52,799 bases of DNA from Pseudomonadota bacterium (GCA_021841585.1 JAKBUS010000009.1:1-52799), one strand, 5' to 3'. Shown: positions 23,792 through 32,714, counted from the first letter of the stretch. A program made the numbers and translations. Notes: a model not told the origin generated them from the letters alone.

Positions 23792-24978
23792 GGCAGGCCG
23801 ATCCCGCGAAAGCCGATTGCGAATACGGCATCGACGAATATGACGGCGCTGATGCCCGTCACCACGGCATTGGTGGTCTCGACCCCCAGGCTCTGGGTAT
23901 TGGGCTCGATGCGCAGGCCGAAATGGCAGGCGATGAGCGCGATGACGACACCAAAAACCGAGCCCTTCATGATGCCGAGCAAAAGATTGATCACGGGAAC
24001 CGCGCTCGGGATGGCGTGAATGAATTCCAGTATACCGATCCCAAGGGTGATATGCGCGGCCAGCATGCCGCCGAGCAGTGCGATCGCGTCTGTCCATATG
24101 ACGAGCAGCGGGAGCACCACGGCAAGCGCGACGATGTTTGGCAGGACCAATCGCGTGGTCCAGGAGACGCCCATGGCCGACAGCGCGTCGAGTTCCTCGG
24201 TGAGGCGCATTACACCAAACTCCGCGGCTATGGCCGACCCGGATCGGCCCGCGACCAGGATCGCCGCGAGCAGCGGACCAAGTTCGCGCATGATGCTAAG
24301 CCCAAGCACGTTGACGATGTAGGATGGCGCGCCGAAGGTCCGCAGCTCGAGCGACGACAAATAACTCATGACGATACCCACCAGCGCGCCGACCAAGGCG
24401 GTTATGCCGAGCGCGCGCACGCCCGCTTCGTATATCGAGGCCGAGATGTCCTTCCAGGGTATGCGGTCGGGCCTGCGCAGCAGCAGGCCGCCGTCGAGAA
24501 CGATCTGGCCTACGAGCGCCGTGAAGTCGACCATGTGCGAGCGAAGCCCGCGCTCCAGGGATGACAGGGCCGCGAGCGGCCGCATGCCGGGCGCGCGTGC
24601 CTCCTCGGGAGGTGCCTGGCGTTGTGACCACCGCTCGCAAAGTGCGGCATGTTCGGGGCGGACCTCGATCATGTTGCCGCGCGCAAACCCGCGCAAACGC
24701 CACAGAATGAGCGCCCCCACGTTGTCCAGGCCCTGTACCTCGCGGCAATCCCAGACGACCTTATCGTTGCCGCGCCCGAGCCGGCCCAGGCTACTCACCA
24801 GGGCATCCGCGCGCCCGTCGATGCCGCGCAGGGTCCAATACCCCGTCAGCGCCACGATCGTTCGGCCGTGTTCGTCGCGAAGCGTATGGTAGCTGGCGGG
24901 CTCGAAGTGCCCGGCCATCGCCGGTCGGCCGTCTTGGGGCTTGCTGGCCTCTTCGCTCGTGGCGCTATCCTCGTCCAT
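23788..24978 (-). CDS. mlaE: MlaE-like permease with fused N-terminal STAS domain
   Basis: 396 residues. The first 100 form a STAS-like domain (LTGYWTLRGIDGRADAL, VVWDCREVQGLDNVGALILW), equivalent to the separate MlaB protein of E. coli. The rest is an MlaE permease with ALVGALVGIVMSYLSSLEL, ELGPLLAAILVAGRSGSAIAAE, MRLTEELDALSAMG and a membrane-spanning end. It would carry phospholipid through the inner membrane with MlaF and MlaD. It opens the four-gene mlaEFD-aux operon, and ubiI lies 20 bases upstream. Confidence 0.9.
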   Translation of the reverse strand: MDEDSATSEEASKPQDGRPAMAGHFEPASYHTLRDEHGRTIVALTGYWTLRGIDGRADALVSSLGRLGRGNDKVVWDCREVQGLDNVGALILWRLRGFARGNMIEVRPEHAALCERWSQRQAPPEEARAPGMRPLAALSSLERGLRSHMVDFTALVGQIVLDGGLLLRRPDRIPWKDISASIYEAGVRALGITALVGALVGIVMSYLSSLELRTFGAPSYIVNVLGLSIMRELGPLLAAILVAGRSGSAIAAEFGVMRLTEELDALSAMGVSWTTRLVLPNIVALAVVLPLLVIWTDAIALLGGMLAAHITLGIGILEFIHAIPSAVPVINLLLGIMKGSVFGVVIALIACHFGLRIEPNTQSLGVETTNAVVTGISAVIFVDAVFAIGFRGIGLP

Positions 24979-24998
24979 TCCGTTGCGTAGGCATCATA

Positions 24999-26198
24999 TC
25001 AAGGCCCAGGGTGGCCATCATAGGCGACTCGCGAAGCGCTGGCGCCCGCTGCGCGCATGAACAGCGTCTTGAAAAGAGGCAGGGTATCGGTGATGTTCAG
25101 GCCCGTGCGCAGTGCCGCGCGTACCCACGCGCGGTCGTCGCGAAACGCGCGATTGAGCAGGTCGGTCGCGGCCAGCATGGCCAGGTTGTCGGCCTTGCGC
25201 TCGCGCTCGTAGGGGCGCAGGGTCCGTCGGCGGCCGAGATCCGCCGATCGCGCGCGGCCGGCATTCAGTGCCGCGATCAGGGCGCCGGCGTCGGCAAACC
25301 CGAGGTTGACCCCTTGGCCCGCCAGTGGGTGGACGCGGTGGGCGGCGTCGCCCACGAGGGCAAAGCGCGCCCCCACATAGTGTTGCGCATGCGAGGCTAC
25401 GAGCGGGAAATAGGCCCGCTCGCCATCGACCTCGAGCCGGCCGAGGTGGTCTCCGAAGGCCTCGTTCAAGGCCGTGGTGAATTCCGTGTCGGAGAGATCC
25501 TGCAGTCGCCGTGCCTCGTAATCCGCCGTCGACCAGATCAGCGAGGCGCGATCGGCATCCGGCAGGGGCAAGAGCGCGCAGGGCCCGTGGGGCAGGAAGC
25601 GCTGCCAGGCCACGCCCTCGTGCGCATGTTCGAGGCGAATATCGGCGCATACCGCGGTCTGTCCGTAGCGGTACTGAAGGACCGCCACCCCAAGCCGCTC
25701 GCGGATCACCGATTGCGCGCCGTCGGCGGCGATCAATAGCGGCGCGCGCAGGCGCCCGCCACCCTTCATGATCACCTCGATGTGCGCATCCCCCAATTCG
25801 ACCCCGTCGGCGTGATCGCGATGCCAGGAGACGCCGCGTACCTGCGCCTTGGCGCGTAGCGCCGACTCGAGCCGGCCGTGGTTGACGATGACGCCGAGGT
25901 CTGCCTCGCCGATATCCGCGCTGTCGAAGGACAGTCGGCCATGTCCACTGTGATCGACGACGCGCAGGGCCCGTAGCGGCGCGGCCTCGACCCCCTCGAG
26001 CGGCCACAGGCCAAGATCGGAGAGCCCCCGCAGTGACGCGCGGCTCAGTGCGCTTGTGCGTACCGATGCCTGCTGATCGCCGCTCCCGGCGTCGATGATG
26101 GCAATTTCAAAGCCACGCATGGCCAGGGCATGGCCGAGGAGCGCACCTACCGCTCCCGCGCCGGCGATGACGATATCCAGGTTGCGCCGGTCGGTCAT
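24999..26198 (-). CDS. ubiI: UbiI/UbiF-type FAD-dependent ubiquinone-biosynthesis hydroxylase
   Basis: 399 residues of the UbiH/COQ6 flavoprotein monooxygenase family. FAD motifs: IAGAGAVGALLGHALA near the start, IAADGAQSVIR in the middle, and LVGDAAHRVHPLAGQGVNLGF. These enzymes hydroxylate the aromatic ring of ubiquinone precursors with O2. I call it UbiI from gene order (ygfB-pepP-ubiH-ubiI as in E. coli) and from the GDAAH form of the flavin motif; UbiF is the alternative. Start overlaps the ubiH stop (ATGA). Confidence 0.85.
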   Translation of the reverse strand: MTDRRNLDIVIAGAGAVGALLGHALAMRGFEIAIIDAGSGDQQASVRTSALSRASLRGLSDLGLWPLEGVEAAPLRALRVVDHSGHGRLSFDSADIGEADLGVIVNHGRLESALRAKAQVRGVSWHRDHADGVELGDAHIEVIMKGGGRLRAPLLIAADGAQSVIRERLGVAVLQYRYGQTAVCADIRLEHAHEGVAWQRFLPHGPCALLPLPDADRASLIWSTADYEARRLQDLSDTEFTTALNEAFGDHLGRLEVDGERAYFPLVASHAQHYVGARFALVGDAAHRVHPLAGQGVNLGFADAGALIAALNAGRARSADLGRRRTLRPYERERKADNLAMLAATDLLNRAFRDDRAWVRAALRTGLNITDTLPLFKTLFMRAAGASASRVAYDGHPGP

Positions 26199-27406
26199 GG
26201 TTTCAGCTCCCGAAACAGTCTAGGCAAGGGTGTCTTTAGCCCCATGGTGCGCACCGCGAGCGCCTGCTTCAGTCCCGGCAGGGCATCGACCAGGTTCAGT
26301 GCCAGAGCGCGGGCGGCGGCGAGCGGTAGCAGGCGCGGCGTAAAAAGCCGCACCAGGCCGTCGGTAAAGCGCGTGGTGTTGGCGACATCCGCCTGCCGCG
26401 CCCGCGCGTAATCGCCAAGCCAGGCGCGGTCCCCATAGTCGGTTTGCGTGCGGCAGGCCTGCGCAATGCGTTCAGCGAGCACCGCGACGTCGCGCAGTCC
26501 CAGGTTGAAGCCTTGCCCCGCGACCGGATGGAGGGTGTGCGCGGCGTTGCCGATGAGCACGACCCGCGGCGCCACCCATTCCCGGGCATGCTGCCGAATC
26601 AACGGAAAGCGCAGGCGTGGGCTTGCCGCGAGCAACCGGCCGAGCCGGTCGCCGAAGGCGTCAGCCAGGCGATCTAAGAAATCTGTGTCGTCGAGGTTCT
26701 GCCATTGCTCGCCGTCGGGGCGGCTTATGACGAAGGTGTAGCGGTCGTCGCCGATCGGAAGCGCGGCAATGGGCCCGTTGGCGGTGAAGCGCTCGAACGC
26801 CGTGTGTGGGCGCGGCCTCGACACCCGGCAATTGCTCACAATGGCCCAGCGCTCGTAGTCGTAACGATCGACGCCTATGCCACATGCCGCGCGCACCGCC
26901 GAGTTCGTGCCATCGGCGCCTACCAGGAGCCGGCATGCGATGCGCTCAGGCTCGTGTGCGTCGGCAAGCGTGACCGTAATCTCATCCGCGTCCCCGGCAA
27001 GCCCGCCGAGGCGTCCCTGGCGCAAGGTCACCGTGGTCGTGGCAAGCTCGTCATACAAGGCCGCGAGCAGCGCGGCGTTGCCAGTGACAAAGCCGAGCGC
27101 GTCCACGCCCTGCTCCGAGGCGACAATATGCGCAAGGCCGAAGCGTCCCGAGCGGTCCGACACCTCGATCTCGGTGATGGGCTGAAAGTCGGCGCGAGAG
27201 AGTCTGGGCCACGCGCCGAGCGCTGTAAGGGCCCGCTTGGAACCTTGGGCGATCGTAAAGGTGCGATCGTCGGGGCGCGGTGCCGGCGCGAACGGCGCCG
27301 GGTCGAGAAGGCATATATCGAGTGGCAGATGCGCAAGCGCAAGCGCGAGGCTCGCTCCCACGAGGCCGCCACCGCAGATCACGATGTCGTGCCTTTGCAT
27401 GCTCAC
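26195..27406 (-). CDS. ubiH: UbiH, 2-polyprenyl-6-methoxyphenol hydroxylase
   Basis: 403 residues. FAD-binding CGGGLVGASLALALA, the DG motif LVGADGTNSAVR, and LIGNAAHTLHPVAGQGFNLGLRD, where the GN variant of the usual GD is also found in E. coli UbiH. It hydroxylates a ring carbon during ubiquinone synthesis. The ATG at 27406 overlaps the pepP stop by four bases and its own stop overlaps ubiI, so pepP-ubiH-ubiI are translationally coupled. All flavin motifs are intact. Confidence 0.9.
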   Translation of the reverse strand: MSMQRHDIVICGGGLVGASLALALAHLPLDICLLDPAPFAPAPRPDDRTFTIAQGSKRALTALGAWPRLSRADFQPITEIEVSDRSGRFGLAHIVASEQGVDALGFVTGNAALLAALYDELATTTVTLRQGRLGGLAGDADEITVTLADAHEPERIACRLLVGADGTNSAVRAACGIGVDRYDYERWAIVSNCRVSRPRPHTAFERFTANGPIAALPIGDDRYTFVISRPDGEQWQNLDDTDFLDRLADAFGDRLGRLLAASPRLRFPLIRQHAREWVAPRVVLIGNAAHTLHPVAGQGFNLGLRDVAVLAERIAQACRTQTDYGDRAWLGDYARARQADVANTTRFTDGLVRLFTPRLLPLAAARALALNLVDALPGLKQALAVRTMGLKTPLPRLFRELKP

Positions 27407-28710
27407 AAGCCTTCGGCCCGTAATGCCTCGATGTCCCCGGCGCCCCTTGGCAGGTCGCAGCTTAGGATCTCGTAGCCGTTTTTCGTGACCAGGACATCAT
27501 CCTCGATGCGGATCCCGGTATTCCGGAAGCGTTCCGGTATATCGTCGCTCCCCGGAATATAAAGGCCTGGCTCGACCGTCGTGACCATCCCCGCTTCCAG
27601 GACGCGAGGCGCGCCGCCGACCTTGTAATCCCCTACGTCATGCACGTCAAGACCCAGCCAATGGCCAGTTCTATGCATGTAAAAGCGCTTGTAGCCGCCA
27701 TTTTCGATCAGGCCATCAACGGTGCCGCGTAAAAGCTTCAGGTCGAGCAGGCCTTGTGTCAGGACCTTGACCGCCGCCTCATGCGCGGCCGGCCACTCGC
27801 GGCCTGGTCCGATGGCGGTCAGCGCCGCGGCATGCGCGGCAAGCACGATCTCGTAAAGCGCGCGCTGCTCGGGACTAAATCTGGGCCCCACCGGGAATGT
27901 TCGCGTGATATCCGACGCGTATCCGTCGATCTCGCAGCCGGCATCGATCAACACGAGCGTGCCATCCTTGAGCGGTGCGTCGTTCTCGGTGTAATGGAGT
28001 ATGCAGGCGTTGGCCCCGCTCGCCACGATCGGCGGGTACGACGGATATTGAGAGCCGCCCTTGCGGAAGGCATAGAGAAGCTCGGCCTCGAGCTCGTATT
28101 CATAAAGCCCCGGGGCGCATCCCCTTATGGCGCGCTTGTGGCCCTCGGCGCCCACCGCCGCCGCGCGCCGCATGAGCCCAATCTCCTCGGGGCGCTTCGT
28201 GAGTCGCATCTCATGAAGGATATGGTTTGGGTCGACGAACTCCTCGGGCGCCGCGATCCCCGAGCGCGCCTTGGCGCGGACCTCGTTGACCCACTCCAGG
28301 ACGTGGCCATCGAATTCCGGATGGCGGCCCATGCTGTAGTAGACGCGGCGCCGATCCTCAAGAAGACCTGGAAGGATGTCGTCGATATCGTCTATGGGAA
28401 AGGCGTCATCGGCCCCGTATTGGGAGACCGCCCCTTCGGGGCCGGCGCGTCGCCCTTGCCATTGTTCCTTGTCCGGGTCTCGGTCCCGGCAAAAAAGCAG
28501 AAACTCGCCTTGGGCGCGCCCGGGGATCAGGACCGCCACGGCCTCGGGCTCGGGAAAGTGCGTCAAATAATAAAAGTCGCTATCGGGGCGAAAGAGGTAT
28601 TCAACGTCGCCGTTGCGCGCGCGCACGGGCGACGTCGGTATGATCGCCACGGCCTCGCCCATGAGCCCCATGAATTCGGCACGCCGACGCCTGAAGGCAT
28701 TTTTATCCAT
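27403..28710 (-). CDS. pepP: Xaa-Pro aminopeptidase (aminopeptidase P II)
   Basis: About 435 residues from ATG 28710. The N-terminal aminopeptidase-P domain has FRPDSDFYYLTHFPEP. The pita-bread catalytic domain supplies dimanganese ligands in LIDAGCEIDGYASDITRTFPV, HRTGHWLGLDVHD, VTTVEPGLY and GIRIEDDVLVT. It releases the N-terminal residue before proline in the cytoplasm. An alternative start at 28746 adds 12 residues; no clear ribosome-binding site distinguishes them, but family N-termini resemble the MDKNAFRRRR start. Located between ygfB and ubiH as in E. coli. Confidence 0.92.
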   Translation of the reverse strand: MDKNAFRRRRAEFMGLMGEAVAIIPTSPVRARNGDVEYLFRPDSDFYYLTHFPEPEAVAVLIPGRAQGEFLLFCRDRDPDKEQWQGRRAGPEGAVSQYGADDAFPIDDIDDILPGLLEDRRRVYYSMGRHPEFDGHVLEWVNEVRAKARSGIAAPEEFVDPNHILHEMRLTKRPEEIGLMRRAAAVGAEGHKRAIRGCAPGLYEYELEAELLYAFRKGGSQYPSYPPIVASGANACILHYTENDAPLKDGTLVLIDAGCEIDGYASDITRTFPVGPRFSPEQRALYEIVLAAHAAALTAIGPGREWPAAHEAAVKVLTQGLLDLKLLRGTVDGLIENGGYKRFYMHRTGHWLGLDVHDVGDYKVGGAPRVLEAGMVTTVEPGLYIPGSDDIPERFRNTGIRIEDDVLVTKNGYEILSCDLPRGAGDIEALRAEGL

Positions 28711-28774
28711 GGGGATCATTATGCCCGAAGTCGACGGCCGCGCCATGCCCGCGCGGCCCGCATGATGGACCTAC

Positions 28775-29275
28775 TCATTCGGCGATCTCGTCGTAGATTA
28801 ATTGCACCGCGACCCGCAGGTATTCAACGAGCTCGCTCAGGTCCGACTCGCCGGCGGTCCCGCTGGCCCGCGCGAGGTCACCGATGTCGGTCAGGGCCTC
28901 GGCCAAGATCTCGGGGCGATCGCCGCCCTCCATGTCACGACCATGAAAATGAAAGCCGGCCATGAAGCCACGACACCATTCGATGAGCGCGCGGCTGCGT
29001 TGCACAGCCGGGCGTTCATCGCTTGGAAGCAAGGGCTCGACTCCGAGTGCGCCCTCGGCGAGGGCCTCGGCGATCCGGCGGCGCGTGGTCTCGAGGCCGC
29101 AGCGCAGGTCGGGGTCGGTTTCGTCGGCCCCCAGTGCCGCGATCGCCGCGTCGTTATCGGCGACCCCCGCGCATATCAGGCCGACCACGACGCCATGGGC
29201 CTCCGACGCCCCAAGCGTCGCGTCGGCCTGCTCCAGCATCATTGCCCACGTGTCGTACGAAAGGTCATCGTGCAT
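28775..29275 (-). CDS. ygfB: YgfB/UPF0149 family protein
   Basis: 166 residues, all-helical, of the UPF0149 (YecA/YgfB) family. Landmarks are the SEAHGVVVGLICAG segment near residue 25, a polar linker, then IEWCRGFMAGFH and SELVEYLRVAVQLIYDEI at the C-terminus. The function in most bacteria is unknown; Pseudomonas YgfB has been linked to regulation of beta-lactamase. The position, first in the ygfB-pepP-ubiH-ubiI run and divergent from the zapA block, is the strongest support for the call. Confidence 0.88.
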   Translation of the reverse strand: MHDDLSYDTWAMMLEQADATLGASEAHGVVVGLICAGVADNDAAIAALGADETDPDLRCGLETTRRRIAEALAEGALGVEPLLPSDERPAVQRSRALIEWCRGFMAGFHFHGRDMEGGDRPEILAEALTDIGDLARASGTAGESDLSELVEYLRVAVQLIYDEIAE

Positions 29276-29391
29276 GCCGGCATTCTATCTCATGCCGCCG
29301 TACTTTGGTGTCACAAAGCCGGTATTTTCCCGGGGCCCGAGGCCCGCGCGCGCACCCCATTGCGTGATCCACAAGCCCCCCATGGCGGACG

Positions 29392-29420
29392 TTGACCCCG
29401 ACGCCCGCGAGTTCTATAGT
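29392..29420 (+). promoter_or_regulatory. Sigma-70 promoter of the ZapB-like/zapA genes
   Basis: TTGACC (29392-29397, five of six), a 17-base spacer and TATAGT (29415-29420, five of six). The predicted transcript start is near 29427, immediately before the ATG at 29428, so the message may be leaderless. Confidence 0.7.
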
Positions 29421-29427
29421 GGCCGAC

Positions 29428-29658
29428 ATGAGCGGCGAATCTCCCCCCGATGCCGACGCCCTCGCCCGCTTGGAGCGTCGGATCGAGGATTTGGTCGCGA
29501 TGTGCAGGCGACTCCAGGAAGACAATGCGAATTGGCGTGCGCGCCATCAGGCGTTGTCGGCGGAGTATGTGCGGTTGAACGAACGCACGCGCGCCGCACG
29601 CAGCCGCGTCGAGGAGATGATAGGACGTGTTGCGGCCTTGACCCGCGAGGACCGGTGA
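29428..29658 (+). CDS. ZapB-like coiled-coil protein (TIGR02449 family)
   Basis: 76 residues. Almost the whole chain is a coiled coil with heptad leucines and charged residues (LARLERRIEDLVAMCRRLQE, then NWRARHQALSAEYVRLNER). This matches the small TIGR02449 proteins found just upstream of zapA in gammaproteobacteria, presumed to help organise the division ring. The ATG at 29428 fits the promoter at 29392-29420; the alternative at 29392 would start inside the -35. Its stop TGA shares one base with the zapA start. Confidence 0.8.
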   Translation: MSGESPPDADALARLERRIEDLVAMCRRLQEDNANWRARHQALSAEYVRLNERTRAARSRVEEMIGRVAALTREDR

Positions 29659-29972
29659 TGGCGGGTACTAAGGAGACGATTCATATCTCCGTGCTCGGCA
29701 AGGAGTTCGCGGTGTCCTGCCCGGAGGACGAGCGGGAGGCCTTGGTCAAGGCGGCCCGCTATGTCGATCTGCGTATGCAGGAAGGCCAGCGTGGTGGCCG
29801 GACGGTCAACATGGAGCGGCACGCCGTCATGGCGGCACTCAACATGGCTTATGAGCTGCTGCGGTTGCGGGAACAGTCGGTGTCGACGTCGGCGGAGTGG
29901 ATCAAGCGCGTCGAGGTACTTACCGACAAGGTGGAGCAGGTTTTACGAGACGAGTTAAAGGAGCGGCCTTGA
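29658..29972 (+). CDS. zapA: Cell-division protein ZapA
   Basis: 104 residues. The N-terminal globular part has HISVLGKEFAVSCPEDE and LVKAARYVDLRMQE. Next comes MERHAVMAALNMAYELLRL, and the C-terminal half is a coiled coil. ZapA binds and bundles FtsZ filaments at the septum. The start overlaps the stop of the ZapB-like gene by one base. Directly downstream is the 6S RNA gene and then ygfA, the arrangement seen in E. coli. Confidence 0.93.
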   Translation: MAGTKETIHISVLGKEFAVSCPEDEREALVKAARYVDLRMQEGQRGGRTVNMERHAVMAALNMAYELLRLREQSVSTSAEWIKRVEVLTDKVEQVLRDELKERP

Positions 29973-29999
29973 GAATCATTGAGGTCGTTTTGCGGGTTT

Positions 30000-30184
30000 G
30001 GCGCCCCCTGCGGTGTTCGTAGCCATTCCGTGCCCCTGAACCTATAACTCTTGCCTCGGGAACCGCGATCTCGGGTACTGTTGTGCATGTCCGTCTCGAA
30101 CGGAAAGCCTGAAGTATCCGGACGTGTCCCACTTGAACCTTTGGTTCGAGGCAAAGAATGGTTACGGCACAGGCGGAGGGCGCC
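30000..30184 (+). ncRNA. ssrS: 6S RNA
   Basis: The gap between zapA and ygfA folds like 6S RNA, about 185 nt. The ends pair: GGCGCCC (30000-30006) with GGGCGCC (30178-30184), CGTAGCC (30018-30024) with GGTTACG (30160-30166), and GTG (30013-30015) with CAC (30168-30170). The 3' side contains a hairpin CTTGAACC-TTT-GGTTCGAG (30132-30150) corresponding to the CTTGAACC hairpin of E. coli 6S RNA. 6S RNA mimics an open promoter and binds sigma-70 RNA polymerase in stationary phase. Exact ends are estimated from pairing. Confidence 0.85.
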
Positions 30185-30213
30185 TCTATCTTGCAGTACC
30201 GGTCCCATGTCCC

Positions 30214-30792
30214 ATGCATGACAAGCACGATTTGCGGCGCACTTTGCGTGAATGCCGCAGGGCGGTGGGCGCGCGTGCGCGCGCGACGAGCGCGCGACAG
30301 GTGGCGCGGCGCGGTCTGCCACTGTTGCGCGGGGCGCACCATGTCGGGATCTATTGGCCGGTCGGTTCGGAGCTCGATCCACGGCCACTGGCGCGCGCCC
30401 TCATGCGCGCCCATCGCGCCGTCTATCTGCCGGTCACGGACCACCGTCCCGGACGTCCCCTGGCATTCGTCCCCTGGCGGCCCCCGTTCGTGCCGGGGCC
30501 GCTGCGCATACCAGAGCCGCGTTGGGGCCGCAGGGTGCGCGCGCGGCGGCTCGACGCCGTACTGGTGCCGCTGGTCGGGTTTGATGCCCGCGGGTGGCGT
30601 CTGGGTCAAGGCGGCGGCCATTACGACCGGACTTTTGGTTTTGTGCGCAAGGCCCGAGGGCGCCCTGTCTTGATTGGATTAGCTTACGAATGCCAGCGCC
30701 TGACCCAGGCGCCGCGCGAGGGGCACGATGTGCGCCTCCATGCGGTGCTGACCGAAAGGCGACTGTACCGCGCGCAGGACGCAGTGGTATGA
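30214..30792 (+). CDS. ygfA: 5-formyltetrahydrofolate cyclo-ligase
   Basis: 192 residues from ATG 30214. The N-terminal LRRTLRECRRAVG helix, VGIYWPVGSELDPRPL, and the nucleotide/substrate loop GWRLGQGGGHYDRTF are family signatures. The enzyme converts 5-formyl-THF to 5,10-methenyl-THF using ATP. A frame extending to 30124 lies inside 6S RNA and is rejected. The stop overlaps the next gene (ATGA). Gene order zapA-6S-ygfA agrees with E. coli. Confidence 0.88.
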   Translation: MHDKHDLRRTLRECRRAVGARARATSARQVARRGLPLLRGAHHVGIYWPVGSELDPRPLARALMRAHRAVYLPVTDHRPGRPLAFVPWRPPFVPGPLRIPEPRWGRRVRARRLDAVLVPLVGFDARGWRLGQGGGHYDRTFGFVRKARGRPVLIGLAYECQRLTQAPREGHDVRLHAVLTERRLYRAQDAVV

Positions 30793-31574
30793 ATATCTTG
30801 TTTATCGGCGATGTCGTCGGCGATGCCGGACGCCGGGTATTGTTGGCGAGGCTTCCGGTCCTCCAGGAGCGCTTGAGGATCGATCTCACGATCGTGAACA
30901 TCGAGAACGCCGCCGGTGGTTTTGGGGTGACCGACAAGATCCTGCGCGAGTGTCTCGCTCACAAGATCGATGTTTTGAGTACCGGGAACCACGTCTTCGA
31001 CAAGCGCGAGGCGGTGGAGCTGGTGGCCCGCGAGCCGCGGCTGTTGCGGCCTCACAACTATCCGGTGGGCACCCCGGGGAGTGGTTGGTATGTGGGAAAG
31101 ACGCGGGGCGGCGAGCCGTTCGCCGTGCTGAACGTGATGGGCACGGCATTCATGCATCCGGTGCTCGATTGTCCATTTGCGTGCGCCAGGACCGCACTCG
31201 AGACAAGGCCCGAGGGGGTGAAGGCGGTGCTCGTGGATTGCCACGCCGAAACGACCAGCGAGAAGATGGCCATGGGCTGGTTTCTGGACGGCCAGGTGAG
31301 CGCGGTGGTGGGCACGCACACCCATGTCCCGACCGCCGATGAGCGCGTCTTGCCCGCCGGCACGGCCTATATCTCGGATGTCGGCATGACCGGTTGCTAT
31401 GACTCCGTGATCGGCATGAACAAGGACAAGGTGCTGCGACGCATGGTCCAGAAGCTGCCCGAGCGGCTCGAGGCCGCCGACGGCCGGGCGACGCTGTGCG
31501 GGGTCGTCATAGACGTCGACACCAAGACCGGCCATAGCCGTGGCATCCAGCGCCTGAGCGTGCGCGAAGACTGA
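30789..31574 (+). CDS. YmdB-type metallophosphoesterase (TIGR00282)
   Basis: 261 residues. Binuclear metal-site motifs of the YmdB family are present: GDVVGDAGRR, NIENAAGG, STGNHVFDK, VDCHAETTSEK and GTHTHVPTADE. Bacillus YmdB is a cyclic-nucleotide and RNA-processing phosphodiesterase; the role here is unproven. The ATG at 30789 overlaps the ygfA stop and its own stop overlaps the EVE gene start, so the genes are translationally coupled. Confidence 0.88.
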   Translation: MNILFIGDVVGDAGRRVLLARLPVLQERLRIDLTIVNIENAAGGFGVTDKILRECLAHKIDVLSTGNHVFDKREAVELVAREPRLLRPHNYPVGTPGSGWYVGKTRGGEPFAVLNVMGTAFMHPVLDCPFACARTALETRPEGVKAVLVDCHAETTSEKMAMGWFLDGQVSAVVGTHTHVPTADERVLPAGTAYISDVGMTGCYDSVIGMNKDKVLRRMVQKLPERLEAADGRATLCGVVIDVDTKTGHSRGIQRLSVRED

Positions 31575-32035
31575 TGGCCTATTGGCTGTTCAAGAGCGAG
31601 CCAAGCTCGTTTTCCCTCGAAGACCTGATGGCGCGCGGTGCCCCCGAGCCGTGGAGCGGGGTGCGGAATTTTCAGGCGCGCAACTTCATGCGCGCCATGC
31701 GGCCGGGCGATCTCGGGTTCTTTTATCATTCGAGCTGCGCTGTGCCCGCCATCGTGGGCGAGGTCGAGGTCGCGCGCGCCGCTTATCCAGACCATACCGC
31801 CCTGGACCCCGACGACCACCACTATGATCCGCGGGCGGTCAAAAACCCGGGGCTCTGGTCGATGGTCGACGTCGCCTTTTGCGAGCGCTATCCGGTGCCG
31901 GTGACCTTGGCCCGCCTCAAGGATTGTCCGGCGCTTGCCGGCATGCGTCTGCTGGCGCGCGGCAACCGATTGTCGGTCCTGCCCGTGACTGAAGACGAAT
32001 GGCAAATCATCCAGGGGCTCGTGCGCGCCGCATGA
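31574..32035 (+). CDS. EVE-domain protein
   Basis: 153 residues, one EVE (PUA-like) domain: YWLFKSEPSSFSLEDL at the start, WSGVRNFQARNFMRAM, GDLGFFYHSS and WSMVDVAF. EVE domains bind modified bases in nucleic acids, by analogy to the PUA and YTH folds; no partner nuclease is attached. It lies between ymdB-like and GST-like genes, with a one-base overlap upstream and a four-base overlap downstream. No methylation or restriction genes are adjacent, so a defence role is not indicated. Confidence 0.88.
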   Translation: MAYWLFKSEPSSFSLEDLMARGAPEPWSGVRNFQARNFMRAMRPGDLGFFYHSSCAVPAIVGEVEVARAAYPDHTALDPDDHHYDPRAVKNPGLWSMVDVAFCERYPVPVTLARLKDCPALAGMRLLARGNRLSVLPVTEDEWQIIQGLVRAA

Positions 32036-32700
32036 GGTTCTATCACTTCTGGTTCGAGCCGGCCTCCGAGCGCGTACGGCTTGCGCTCGGGGCCAAGGGG
32101 ATCGAGCACGAGCGTATCATCCCCGACTACGATGATGACGAGACCTTTTTTGAAATCGGCGTGGCCCGGCAGGCGCCGGTGCTCGTGTGGGATGACGGGC
32201 GCGTCGAGACCGATTCAGAAATGATTCTGCGCGCGCTCGATGCGCACCGGCCCGACCCGGCGCTTTTTGGTCCCTTGCAGGACGCGCAGTGGCAGGCCTT
32301 GCGGGCATGGCGCACGAAGGCCGCGCGCCTTCTCGAAAGGCTCCATGCCCCGGTGCGTCCGGCGTACCGGGGCCTCGGCGATCACCCCTCCCATCTCGCC
32401 TCGTACAAGGCCTCGGTGGTGGCTCGTTTCGGCGCGACCCTGGAGGAGCTTGCCAACGACCGCTATGGGGCCTATGCGCAACTCGACGCCTTGACCCAGT
32501 TCAAGGATTTGGGGGCCTTCCTGGCCCAGCATCGGTTTTATGCGGGGAGGTTCTCGGCGGCGGACGTGCTGCTTGCCGCGGATCTCTTTGCGCTGCAGCT
32601 TCAAGACGGCATCACGCTGCCGATCGACATCATGTATTATTTCGAGCGCGTGCAGGACGTCTGCGGGGTCGACCTGCGCGACGGCCTCATTGGCGGTTGA
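32032..32700 (+). CDS. Glutathione S-transferase-like protein
   Basis: 222 residues from ATG 32032 (overlapping the previous stop). The N-terminal thioredoxin-like domain has YHFWFEPASERVRLALGAKG, the VARQAPVLVWDDG cis-proline segment and the ETDSEMILRALDAH substrate-binding strand. The C-terminal helical domain follows, with FYAGRFSAADVLLAADLFAL. No CPxC motif is present, so this is a GST-like rather than a glutaredoxin-2-like redox protein. Substrate unknown. Last of the coupled genes running from ygfA. Confidence 0.75.
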   Translation: MRFYHFWFEPASERVRLALGAKGIEHERIIPDYDDDETFFEIGVARQAPVLVWDDGRVETDSEMILRALDAHRPDPALFGPLQDAQWQALRAWRTKAARLLERLHAPVRPAYRGLGDHPSHLASYKASVVARFGATLEELANDRYGAYAQLDALTQFKDLGAFLAQHRFYAGRFSAADVLLAADLFALQLQDGITLPIDIMYYFERVQDVCGVDLRDGLIGG

Positions 32701-32714
32701 TTGCGGGAGGGACC

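Noticed and set aside
31574-32035. EVE protein as part of a defence system
   Set aside because: No nuclease, methylase or restriction gene is adjacent; the neighbours are housekeeping genes in a coupled operon.
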